64,000 nt of DNA from NCBI RefSeq assembly GCF_016820535.1, contig NZ_JADHDY010000001.1, forward strand, positions 1-64,000, given 5' to 3'. The position numbers were made by a program, and so were the translations under genes. The notes beneath the pieces were generated by a model. It was not told the origin of the DNA and did no database searches. It saw only the letters and a list, made by a program, of their open reading frames with translations. Shown one piece after another: positions 53,143 through 60,729 of this stretch. Positions within the stretch are counted from its first letter, which is position 1. Each line of letters starts with the position of its first letter. This DNA is from Sporosarcina beigongshangi (GTDB lineage Bacteria; Actinomycetota; Actinomycetes; Actinomycetales; Micrococcaceae).

Positions 53143-55257
53143 GTGCAAGAAGTCTCTGCTGACCCGCTGATCGGGTCCATTGTCGATGGCCGCTACCAGG
53201 TCCTGTCCAAGGTGGCGGACGGCGGCATGTCCACCGTCTATCGGGCCAAGGACCTCCGCCTCGGCCGGCACATCGCCCTGAAGATCCTCCCGGCCAGGCT
53301 CGCCAACAACGCCGCGTTCATCGCCGCGCTTGGCAGTGAGGCCGCCAGCGCCGCCAGCCTCTCGCACCCCCACGTGGTCCAGATCCACGACCACGCAGTG
53401 AGTCCCGAGCATGCCTACCTTGTGTACGAGTTCATCGACGGCCACACACTGCGAGACGTCATCAAGCAGCGGGGCCCGCAAAGCCCCCGCATGGCCCTGG
53501 ACCTGCTGGATCCCGTGGTGGAAGGGCTCGCCGCCGCCCACGCTGCGGGGATCGTCCACCGCGACGTCAAACCGGAGAACGTGTTGATCTCCCGCCAAGG
53601 CTGGGTAAAGATCGGCGACTTCGGCCTCTCCCACGCCGCCAACACCGCCAACCTCAGCGGCGAACTGCTTGGCAGCGTCCACTACATTGCACCCGAGCTG
53701 GCACTGCGCCGCGGCAGTGACGCGCGCAGCGACATCTACTCCGCCGGGATCGTCCTCTACGAACTCCTCACCGGCCGCAAGCCGTTCGCCGGCACCGACC
53801 GGGAGGTGGTCACTGCGCAGGCGCGACAAGACGTTCCCGCACCCTCGCTCCTCGTGCCGGGCCTGCCCGCTGTCATGGACGAGCTGGTCCGCTACATGAC
53901 TGAGAAGGATCCCGACCACCGCCCGGAAGACGGCGCGGCGCTGCTCGAAGACCTGCGCCACATCCGCCAGACCCTGGACGCCGGCGAATTGGACTTCGGC
54001 AGCCCGTCCGCCGACGCCACGGAACTGACAGAGGTCATTGCCGCCCCCTACGACCAGGCTTCCCCCGGCGCCGGACAGCCCACTGGGGCCATCCCCGCCG
54101 ATGCCACCACCGTCATTGCCGCCACCAGCTTTGCCACCTCCGTCATGCCGCTTCCGGCGCCCCTCTACCCTGACGTGCCCGACGCCGGACACGGGGCCGC
54201 CGCGGACCCCGGCACCTCGGCGATTCCCGCCCTCGGTGACGGAAACTCGGACGACGTCCCGCCGGCCCGGCTGTCGAAGCGGCAGTCGGCCGCACTGGCC
54301 AAGGCGGAACGGAAGCAGGCGCTGAAGGCCGCCTCCACGCCGCGGACCACCCTGGGCCCCGCGCACCCCCGCCGGCGTGCCCTGCTGTGGACCATGCTGG
54401 TGGTGTTTCTGGCCGTGCTGGCCGCGGCCGCCGGCTGGTTCCTGGGCTTCGGCCCAGGCGCCCTGGCTGCCGTCCCAGATGTCCACAACAAGACAGTTCC
54501 CCAGGCAACTGAACTGCTCCGCACGGCAGGGTTTGAGAACGTGCCCACCTCGGATGTCTTCGATGAAAAGGTCGCAGAGGGGTTCGTCGTCAACACCGAC
54601 CCCACAGCCGGGGAGTCGCTGCGCAAGTTCAACGCCGTGACCCTGCTTGTCTCACGCGGTCCGGTGTTGTTCCCCATCCCCCAAGTGGCGGGAGGCACCC
54701 TCGATGCCGCCAAGACGGCCCTGGCGGACGGAAACCTGGCCGTGGGAAGCGTCACCGAGCAGTATGACGAGAAGGTTCCGGCCGGCGTCGTGCTGTCCCA
54801 AGACCCCGCCGCCGGCAAGGAATTCCGCGGCAACACAGCGGTGAACCTGCTCGTCTCGCTCGGGCCCAAACCGATTCCCGTCCCCGCCGTCACCGGCATG
54901 ACCCAGGCCGACGCCGCTGCTGCGCTGCAGGCCGTGGGGTTGGTGCCGGTGGTCGCCCCCGAACAGCAAAACAGCCTCGAGGTTCCGGCCGGTTCCGTGC
55001 TGGCGCAGTCCCCTGAATCCGGTGAGCTGAAGGCCGGCGACACCGTCACACTGACCCTGTCCATGGGCCCCAAGATGATCGATGTCCCGAGCATGGTGGG
55101 CAAGCAGGTGGGCGCCGCGACAGCCGCGCTGGAGGCGCTGGGATTCAAGGTCAGCGTAGAAAACCTGCTGGGTGGATTCTTCGGCACGGTCCGGTTCCAG
55201 ACGCCCGACGGCGGCCAGGCCCCCGAAGGTTCCACGATTGTGCTGAAGGTCGTCTAA
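53143..55257 (+). CDS. Serine/threonine kinase with four PASTA domains
   Basis: This 704-residue membrane kinase senses peptidoglycan or lipid II and phosphorylates division and wall proteins. The kinase domain, about 15-270, has the glycine loop (SKVADGGMSTVYRAKD, with a Gly-Gly-Met variant), Lys47, the catalytic HRD with Asp141 (HRDVKPENVL), DFG (KIGDFGLSH) and APE (YIAPELALR). A linker with Thr residues reaches the membrane helix at about 413-435. Four PASTA repeats of about 65 residues follow outside, to the end. The layout is PknB-like but with PknL-like neighbours (Rv2175c homologue, DAHP synthase). GTG 53143 is probably leaderless. No phosphatase or FHA gene is adjacent. Confidence 0.95.
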   Translation: MQEVSADPLIGSIVDGRYQVLSKVADGGMSTVYRAKDLRLGRHIALKILPARLANNAAFIAALGSEAASAASLSHPHVVQIHDHAVSPEHAYLVYEFIDGHTLRDVIKQRGPQSPRMALDLLDPVVEGLAAAHAAGIVHRDVKPENVLISRQGWVKIGDFGLSHAANTANLSGELLGSVHYIAPELALRRGSDARSDIYSAGIVLYELLTGRKPFAGTDREVVTAQARQDVPAPSLLVPGLPAVMDELVRYMTEKDPDHRPEDGAALLEDLRHIRQTLDAGELDFGSPSADATELTEVIAAPYDQASPGAGQPTGAIPADATTVIAATSFATSVMPLPAPLYPDVPDAGHGAAADPGTSAIPALGDGNSDDVPPARLSKRQSAALAKAERKQALKAASTPRTTLGPAHPRRRALLWTMLVVFLAVLAAAAGWFLGFGPGALAAVPDVHNKTVPQATELLRTAGFENVPTSDVFDEKVAEGFVVNTDPTAGESLRKFNAVTLLVSRGPVLFPIPQVAGGTLDAAKTALADGNLAVGSVTEQYDEKVPAGVVLSQDPAAGKEFRGNTAVNLLVSLGPKPIPVPAVTGMTQADAAAALQAVGLVPVVAPEQQNSLEVPAGSVLAQSPESGELKAGDTVTLTLSMGPKMIDVPSMVGKQVGAATAALEALGFKVSVENLLGGFFGTVRFQTPDGGQAPEGSTIVLKVV

Positions 55258-55314
55258 CCCCTCCCCTCCGTCCCCACCCTCTCCACCCTCTCCACCCTCC
55301 CCAACGCCCACACC

Positions 55315-55570
55315 AGACGCGGCATCAGATAAGTGCCATTTTTCCCGGACGCTGCATCACTGTCTGGGTGTTGCCTTTCGGGCTTGTCCGTCATCAACTG
55401 CACGTCGCGTATTCAGGCCCGCCGGGAACCCGGTGGCAACTGCCGAAATCAACCAGTCGACCGGTGCAGCGTTCATGAAATACTGACCATAGGTGATGCC
55501 GCGTCCGGGAAAAGCAGGCCATAGGTGATGCCGCGTCCGGGAAAAATGACACTTATCTGATGCCGCGTCT
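55315..55570. repeat. 32-bp-period repeat element with long inverted arms
   Basis: TGATGCCGCGTCCGGGAAAA units start at 55494, 55526 and 55558 (the last one cut), an exact 32-bp period with 12-bp tails that differ. On the other strand, units start at 55359 and 55327, again 32 bp apart. The arms 55315-55360 and 55525-55570 are 46-bp inverted repeats with two mismatches. The element is related to the repeat at 5003-5076. Confidence 0.9.
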
Positions 55571-55602
55571 GTTGTGTGCGCGGGGAATGCGGAGAAAGCA
55601 GA

Positions 55603-55638
55603 GCGGCCCCCTCCTTCACTCTGGAAGGTGGGGGCCGC
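55603..55638 (-). terminator. Terminator of the DAHP synthase gene
   Basis: A 14-bp stem with one mismatch (55603-55616 with 55625-55638) and an 8-nt loop, 26 bp after the stop. The minus-strand tail (TCTGCTTTCTCC) is only moderately T-rich. Confidence 0.7.
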
Positions 55639-55663
55639 CGTCGTGCCTGGCATTTAAGAAAGG

Positions 55664-57061
55664 CTAGACCGACTTGCGCAGTTCCTCGGAGATGAGGAAT
55701 GCCATTTCAAGGGACTGCTTGTGGTTCAGGCGGGGATCGCAGACGGACTCATAACCCGTGAGGAAGGCTTCCTGGTCGATGGGGTCCGCACCGCCGAGGC
55801 ACTCGGCCACGTCGTCGCCGGTCATCTCCACGTGCACGCCGCCGGGGAAGGTGCCCTGTGCCTGGTGCACCTCGAAGAAGCCGCGGACCTCGTCGATGAC
55901 GTCGTCGAAGCGGCGGGTCTTGTAGCCGTTGGGCGAGGTGACCGTGTTGCCGTGCATGGGGTCGGTGACCCAGAGGACCTGTGCGCCGGAGGCAGTGACC
56001 TTCTCCACCAGGTTGGGGAGCTTCTCGCGGATGTTGTTGGCGCCCATGCGGGTGATGAATGTCAGGCGGCCGGGCTCGCGGTTGGGGTCAAGCTTTTCGA
56101 TCAACGCCAGCGCGTCGTCGGGGCTCGTCGTGGGGCCAAGCTTGACGCCGATCGGGTTGCGTACGCGGGAGAGGAAGTCCACGTGGGCCTGGTCGAGGTC
56201 GCGGGTGCGCTCACCGATCCACAGGAAGTGGCCAGAGGTGTCGTACGGCAGGCCTGTGCGCGAGTCGATGCGGGTCAGGGCACGCTCGTAGTCCAGCAGG
56301 AGTGCCTCGTGGCTGGCGAAGAACTCGACGGTCTTCAGTGCCTCGAAGTCGGCGCCGCAGGAGGCCATGAACTTGATGGCGCTGTCGATTTCCTTGGCCA
56401 GGCGCTCGTAGCGGCTGTGGGCCGGGTTGGAGGTGAAGCCGCGGTTCCATTCATGCACGCTGCGCAGGTCTGCGAAGCCGCCTTGCGTGAAGGCGCGGAT
56501 CAGGTTCAGCGTGGATGCCGAGGTGTGGTAGGCCTTGAGCATGCGGGCGGGGTCGTGCTGGCGGGACTCGGCCGTGAAGTCAAAGCCGTTGACGATGTCT
56601 CCCCGGTATGCGGGGAGGGTCACGCCGTCGCGCGTTTCATCATTGGAGGAGCGCGGCTTGGCGAACTGGCCGGCCATGCGGCCCATCTTGATGACGGGCA
56701 GCTGGGCTCCGTACGTCAGCACGACGGCCATCTGCAGGATGGTCTTGACGCGCGAGCTGATCTTGTCGGCGGTGGCAGCCTCAAAGGTTTCGGCGCAGTC
56801 GCCGCCCTGCAGCAGAAATGCCTTGCCCTGTGCGGCCTGCGCCAGGCGGGAGCGCAGCACGTCGACCTCCCCGGCAAAAACGAGCGGGGGTACGGAGGAA
56901 AGTTCCTTGACCGTGGGGGCGAAGGAGGGATGCTCGGACCAGGTGGGCTGCTGCGCTATGGGCAGTTCACGCCAGTCGTCCAGGCCGGGGTAGACAGCGG
57001 CACCGGGGACGGAAATGCCGGCAGCGGGCGCGGAAGCGGCGTTCAAAGTTAGATCAGTCAC
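55664..57061 (-). CDS. aroG: Class II 3-deoxy-7-phosphoheptulonate synthase
   Basis: This enzyme condenses phosphoenolpyruvate and erythrose-4-phosphate, the first step of aromatic amino-acid synthesis. The 465-residue protein is of the class II (plant-like) type: LLQGGDCAETFEA near residue 88, VIKMGRMAGQFAKPRSS, FEALKTVEFFASHEALLL, IGVKLGPTTSPDDALAL, FITRMGANNIREKLPNLV, WVTDPMHGNT and GGVHVEMTGDDVAECLGG. M. tuberculosis AroG (Rv2178c) sits in the same neighbourhood. GTG 57061 has TAGGGT 6 nt upstream and is probably leaderless. Confidence 0.96.
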   Translation of the reverse strand: MTDLTLNAASAPAAGISVPGAAVYPGLDDWRELPIAQQPTWSEHPSFAPTVKELSSVPPLVFAGEVDVLRSRLAQAAQGKAFLLQGGDCAETFEAATADKISSRVKTILQMAVVLTYGAQLPVIKMGRMAGQFAKPRSSNDETRDGVTLPAYRGDIVNGFDFTAESRQHDPARMLKAYHTSASTLNLIRAFTQGGFADLRSVHEWNRGFTSNPAHSRYERLAKEIDSAIKFMASCGADFEALKTVEFFASHEALLLDYERALTRIDSRTGLPYDTSGHFLWIGERTRDLDQAHVDFLSRVRNPIGVKLGPTTSPDDALALIEKLDPNREPGRLTFITRMGANNIREKLPNLVEKVTASGAQVLWVTDPMHGNTVTSPNGYKTRRFDDVIDEVRGFFEVHQAQGTFPGGVHVEMTGDDVAECLGGADPIDQEAFLTGYESVCDPRLNHKQSLEMAFLISEELRKSV

Positions 57062-57067
57062 CCCTTA

Positions 57068-57073
57068 ACCCTA
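57068..57073 (-). promoter_or_regulatory. -10 box of leaderless DAHP synthase gene
   Basis: TAGGGT on the minus strand, then TAAGGG, then GTG 57061. Confidence 0.45.
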
Positions 57074-57129
57074 TCCCTGAATTCGGGGCCCCACCAACGC
57101 GTCCGCTCCATGAGACGACGGCGGACAGG

Positions 57130-57933
57130 CTAGCGGGTGCCGGCGTCCGGTGTTTCCGGTTCCTTCTTCGCTCCGATGACGGTGACGGCTCCCGGGGCGG
57201 GCCCGGTTTTGGGATCAAGCCGGACCGCTTCCGGGGAGGTCTTGGCCGTCTTTTCGGCCGCCAACTTGTCCTTGACGGTAGAGGCGTAGGAGTCCACATA
57301 TTCCTGTCCCGACAGGCGCATGAGCTCATACATGATTTCGTCGGTGACGGAGCGCTGGACGAATCGGTCGTCGGCCATGCCTTGGTAGCGGCTGAAGTCC
57401 ATGGGCTCGCCGAAGATGACGCCGAGGCGGCGGATGGTGGGGATGCGCCGGCCGATGGGCTGGACCTTGTCGGTGCCGATCATGGCCACGGGGATGACGG
57501 GGACGTTGGCGGTCAGCACCAGCTTGGCCACTCCGACCTTGCCGCGGTAGAGCCGGCCGTCGGGGCTGCGGGTGCCTTCGGGGTAGATGCCCAGCAGTCC
57601 GCCCTCGTTGAGCACGTCCACCCCGGTCTGCAGGGAGCCGGCAGACGCGGCGCCGCCTGAGCGGTCCATGGGCAGCTGGTTGGTCAGCTTGAAAAAGGCC
57701 GCCGTGAGCCGGCCCTTGATGCCGCGGCCGGTGAAGTAATCGCTCTTGGCCAGGAACACTACAGGGCGCGGCACCATGAGCGGCATAAAGATGGAGTCCG
57801 AGAATGAGAGGTGGTTGCTGGCCAGCACCGCGGGACCGTCGGCCGGAAGGTTGTCCAGCCCCTTGGTCCAGGGGCGGAAAAGCACCTTCAGGATGGGGCC
57901 AAGAAAAATCTTCTTCAGTACCCAATAGATCAC
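57130..57933 (-). CDS. Lysophospholipid acyltransferase (PlsC family)
   Basis: This enzyme probably makes phosphatidic acid by acylating 1-acyl-glycerol-3-phosphate at the membrane. The 267-residue protein has the catalytic NHxxxxD in ASNHLSFSDSIFMPLM near residue 41, the acceptor motif GLLGIYPEGTRSPDGRLYRG, and VPVIPVAMIGTDKVQPIG. The C-terminal 50 residues are a charged tail. GTG 57933 has AAGGAG 7 nt upstream; the open frame beyond it is unconserved. The M. tuberculosis counterpart in the same region is Rv2182c. Confidence 0.92.
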   Translation of the reverse strand: MIYWVLKKIFLGPILKVLFRPWTKGLDNLPADGPAVLASNHLSFSDSIFMPLMVPRPVVFLAKSDYFTGRGIKGRLTAAFFKLTNQLPMDRSGGAASAGSLQTGVDVLNEGGLLGIYPEGTRSPDGRLYRGKVGVAKLVLTANVPVIPVAMIGTDKVQPIGRRIPTIRRLGVIFGEPMDFSRYQGMADDRFVQRSVTDEIMYELMRLSGQEYVDSYASTVKDKLAAEKTAKTSPEAVRLDPKTGPAPGAVTVIGAKKEPETPDAGTR

Positions 57934-58062
57934 GGTGGTGCTCCTTCTTGTCGCGCGCCGGGCGGGCGGCGGACCCGGTTCATTGCAAAGCCTCCGCTGC
58001 GGGCTCAACAACAGTAGTCTAGTGAAAGCTATACACTACAGCGGCAGAAAGGGCTCATCGGC

Positions 58063-58884
58063 ATGAGGCAGTCACTTGGATCCCAGGATGCTCCGGCGCC
58101 AGGGGCGTCCGGGCCCGGCGGGTCCCCCACCGCCACATCCAACACCGCGGCTTTCCGGTCTCCGGGCCACGGCAGCCTGACCCGCGTGGGCGTGGCGGTC
58201 TGCCACGGATTCACAGGCTCCCCCGTCAGCATGCGGGCGTGGAGCGAACATCTTGCCGCAGAGGGCTTCGCCGTCAACATGCCGCTGCTGGCAGGGCACG
58301 GCACCACATGGCAGGAGCTGTCCAAGACGCCCTGGGAGCATTGGTATCGGGACTTCGAGGCCGCCTACCTGGAGCTTGCCGGCCGCTGCGACACGGTGTT
58401 CGTGGCCGGGATGTCCATGGGCGGCGCCCTCGCCCTGCGCATCGCCGCCCACCACCCGGTGGCGGGCCTGGCGCTGGTCAACCCGGGACTGACCTTTGAC
58501 GACCCCAGGGCCAAGTATTCCGGGCTGCTCAAACATGTGCTGAGGAGTGTTCCCGCGATCGGCAACGACATCAAGGCGCCAGGGATCAGCGAGGGGGCCT
58601 ACACCCGGACCCCCGTTGCAGCCGTGCATGAGCTCTCGCAGCTGTTTGCCGACACGATTTCCCTGCTGCCGCGAGTTGGCGCCCCGGCAGTGGTATTCCG
58701 TTCAACGGTTGACCATGTGGTTCCCGAATCCAGCATGGACATCCTCCGCGAACGCATCGGCAGCAGCGACGTCCAGATAGTCCCCTTGGAAAACAGCTAC
58801 CATGTAGCCACCATGGACAATGATGCAGCATTGATCTTTGCCGAGTCCTCGGCATTCTTTCAAAGGAACCTTCATGCAATCTGA
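58063..58884 (+). CDS. Alpha/beta hydrolase (carboxylesterase or monoacylglycerol lipase type)
   Basis: This 273-residue hydrolase has the oxyanion block VAVCHGFTGSPVSMRAWSEH, the nucleophile elbow GMSMGG near residue 116-121, and the late Asp (STVDHVVPESS) and His (LENSYHVATMD) that complete the triad. That is the layout of Est30-type carboxylesterases and bacterial monoacylglycerol lipases. The N-terminal 35 residues are disordered. AAAGGG lies 9 nt before the ATG. It is divergent from the acyltransferase gene and is followed by a membrane protein gene that overlaps its end by 11 nt. Confidence 0.9.
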   Translation: MRQSLGSQDAPAPGASGPGGSPTATSNTAAFRSPGHGSLTRVGVAVCHGFTGSPVSMRAWSEHLAAEGFAVNMPLLAGHGTTWQELSKTPWEHWYRDFEAAYLELAGRCDTVFVAGMSMGGALALRIAAHHPVAGLALVNPGLTFDDPRAKYSGLLKHVLRSVPAIGNDIKAPGISEGAYTRTPVAAVHELSQLFADTISLLPRVGAPAVVFRSTVDHVVPESSMDILRERIGSSDVQIVPLENSYHVATMDNDAALIFAESSAFFQRNLHAI

Positions 58885-59422
58885 TCCCGGTTCGGGAGTG
58901 CCGCACACCGGCGACGACGACGAAGTGTGGCGCGACCTTGTCGCCCGGCTGGAGGAGCCCGACGACTCCTTCCTTGATGCCGGGCTTGGGCTGGCTGACC
59001 TGCCTGACGCGCCAGCCAACCCTTCCGCCGCAGCCGGGGACCAGGACGCCAAGGGCGTTGCGGACTTTGACCCGCTGGGCGTTTGGCGGCAGCAGGCCGC
59101 TCTGGCCCCGCACGAACCGGCGGCGCCGGAGCGCCCGGGCGCTCCTGGGCCCCGCGACTACGCCGTGGAGGACGACGGCGAGGGCGAGTTTGTTCCGGAG
59201 GAACTGCCCAGCCTGAGGAACTCGGACCCCGCCATCATGGTCTCCTGGATTGGTGCGGCTGGCGGGCCGCTCTTCCTCGTGTTTGCCTCAATCTTCTGGC
59301 GCCAGGCACCCCTGCTGCTGGTCATCGGCGTCATCATGGCCTTCATCGCCGGGACAGGCTACCTGCTGTACCGGCTGCCCAACTCCCGCGACCACGACGG
59401 CGGGGACGGCGCCGTCGTCTAA
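58874..59422 (+). CDS. Small membrane protein, function unknown
   Basis: This 182-residue protein has an acidic, Ala/Pro-rich cytoplasmic part of about 125 residues (DEVWRDLVARLEEPDDSF, later EDDGEGEFVPEELPSL) and two hydrophobic helices (VSWIGAAGGPLFLVFASIFW and LLLVIGVIMAFIAGTGYLLY). I do not recognise a family beyond conserved actinobacterial hypothetical proteins. ATG 58874 has AAAGGA 6 nt upstream and overlaps the hydrolase by 11 nt, so the two are co-translated. Confidence 0.85.
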   Translation: MQSDPGSGVPHTGDDDEVWRDLVARLEEPDDSFLDAGLGLADLPDAPANPSAAAGDQDAKGVADFDPLGVWRQQAALAPHEPAAPERPGAPGPRDYAVEDDGEGEFVPEELPSLRNSDPAIMVSWIGAAGGPLFLVFASIFWRQAPLLLVIGVIMAFIAGTGYLLYRLPNSRDHDGGDGAVV

Positions 59423-59456
59423 CGGCCCAGCACGACGGTGGCAGGCTGGCGGCGCC

Positions 59457-60518
59457 TCAGGCTCCCCGGCCGCCCGGCCTTGGCTGGGCTCCGAGGCGCG
59501 TCCTGGCCAGGTCCGCGGCCCCGACAAGCCCCGCGGTGGGCCCCAGCTGCGCAGCCGCGATGACTGCCTCCTGCCGATACCCGCGCCCGGTGAGGTTTCG
59601 CGAATAGGCACGGCGGGCAGGCTCGAGCATCAGCTCGCCGGCTGCGCTGAGCCCGCCGCCGATGATGAAGAGCGCCGGGTCGAGCGCCGCCGCCAGGTTG
59701 GCGATGCCCAGCCCCAGCCAGTCTCCCACCTCGGCAACCAGCTCCATGGCCGTGGCCTCGCCCGCCAGGGCCAGCTCCGTCACGACATTTCCGGTGATGT
59801 CCTTGGGCTTGTCGTGAACCGCGGCCAGCAGGCCTGCAGCCATCGGCGAATGCTTCTTGGCCAGCTCCCTGCCCTCGCGGCCCAGTGCGTTGCCCGACGC
59901 ATACTGTTCCCAGCAGCCACGGTTGCCGCATTCGCAGCGGTGGCCGCCGGGCATGATGATCTGGTGGCCGAACTCCCCCGCCATGCCGAAGCTGCCGCGC
60001 TCAACGCGCCCGTCGATCATGAGCGCCCCGCCAATGCCTGTGCCCAGGGTGAGCATGATGAGCCGCTCGTGCCCCCGGCCGGCCCCAAACCGCCACTCGG
60101 CCCAGGCAGCCGCGTCGGCGTCGTTGGTGATCAGCACCGGCCGGTCCAGGAGGGATTCCATGGTGGCCTGCAGCGGTTCGTCCCGCCAGGCAAGGTGCGG
60201 GCTGAACACCACGCGTTCGCCGGCCAGGTCCATCCAGCCGGCGGCGCCGATGCCCACCGCTTCGATGTCGTGCCGGGCTGCCAGTTCGCCCACCAGTTCC
60301 ACAATCACCTGTTCGACGGCGCGCGCGTCTCGTCCCGGAGTGGAGCGGCGCAGCTCGGCCAGGATCCGCCCGCGGCCGTCAACCACGCCCGCGGCAACCT
60401 TGGTGCCACCGATGTCGATGCCGACGGCCAGCGGCACGCGCCCTTCGGACCGGGCCTCGGCCGGCGGGTTGGAGGGGGATGCAGTGGTGTCCGGGATGCG
60501 GGACGGCGGGAAGACCAT
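59457..60518 (-). CDS. ROK family glucokinase
   Basis: This sugar kinase phosphorylates glucose with ATP. The 353-residue protein has the phosphate loop VGIDIGGTKVAAGVVD near residue 32, the sugar-binding ITNDADAAAWAEWRFG, TLGTGIGGALMIDG, GEFGHQI, and the ROK zinc motif CECGNRGCWEQYASG. The last motif separates it from the polyphosphate glucokinase at 17036. No helix-turn-helix is present, so it is a kinase and not a ROK repressor. ATG 60518 has TAGAAT 6 nt upstream and appears leaderless. It is divergent from the acyl-CoA ligase gene. Confidence 0.92.
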   Translation of the reverse strand: MVFPPSRIPDTTASPSNPPAEARSEGRVPLAVGIDIGGTKVAAGVVDGRGRILAELRRSTPGRDARAVEQVIVELVGELAARHDIEAVGIGAAGWMDLAGERVVFSPHLAWRDEPLQATMESLLDRPVLITNDADAAAWAEWRFGAGRGHERLIMLTLGTGIGGALMIDGRVERGSFGMAGEFGHQIIMPGGHRCECGNRGCWEQYASGNALGREGRELAKKHSPMAAGLLAAVHDKPKDITGNVVTELALAGEATAMELVAEVGDWLGLGIANLAAALDPALFIIGGGLSAAGELMLEPARRAYSRNLTGRGYRQEAVIAAAQLGPTAGLVGAADLARTRLGAQPRPGGRGA

Positions 60519-60524
60519 GGCTCG

Positions 60525-60530
60525 ATTCTA
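60525..60530 (-). promoter_or_regulatory. -10 box of leaderless ROK glucokinase gene
   Basis: TAGAAT on the minus strand, then CGAGCC, then ATG 60518. Confidence 0.6.
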
Positions 60531-60606
60531 GTTGCATCCGGTGGCGCACACGTTGCCGCAACCGGCGTCGAAGCCGCCCAAACACGGCACACCGCCATGG
60601 CCCAAA

Positions 60607-60651
60607 TTGAAACTGTGAGCTGGACAACATAAAGTTACTAGCAAGTAACTT
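60607..60651 (+). promoter_or_regulatory. Promoter and palindromic operator of the acyl-CoA ligase gene
   Basis: TTGAAA (60607-60612) and TAAAGT (60630-60635) are exactly 17 bp apart. The palindrome AAGTTACT (60632-60639) / AGTAACTT (60644-60651), perfect 8-bp arms with 4 bp between, overlaps the -10 and the start point. A repressor, probably of the TetR type that controls fatty-acid genes, would block the promoter here. The leader is about 90 nt. Confidence 0.68.
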
Positions 60652-60729
60652 AGGCTTTCCCCCTGATCGGCCCGTTGACGGATAGAGTGAAGCAACACGA
60701 TCGCAAGCCCGCATACCAAAGGAGCTATT

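Larger units (their letters stand above)
55258..55663. other. Gene-free region with repeats
   Basis: This 406-bp gap between convergent kinase and DAHP synthase genes holds a short C-rich tandem tract (CCCTCTCCA units, 55276-55300), the 32-bp-period repeat element at 55315-55570, and the DAHP synthase terminator. I see no gene. Confidence 0.7.

Noticed and set aside
55261-55300. C-rich tandem tract (CCCTCTCCA units)
   Set aside because: Too short and imperfect to support a function; probably simple-sequence drift after the kinase stop codon.
55487-55570. 32-bp periodic repeats looked at first like a short CRISPR array
   Set aside because: The variable part is only 12 bp, there are under three units, inverted copies lie nearby, and no cas gene is present.
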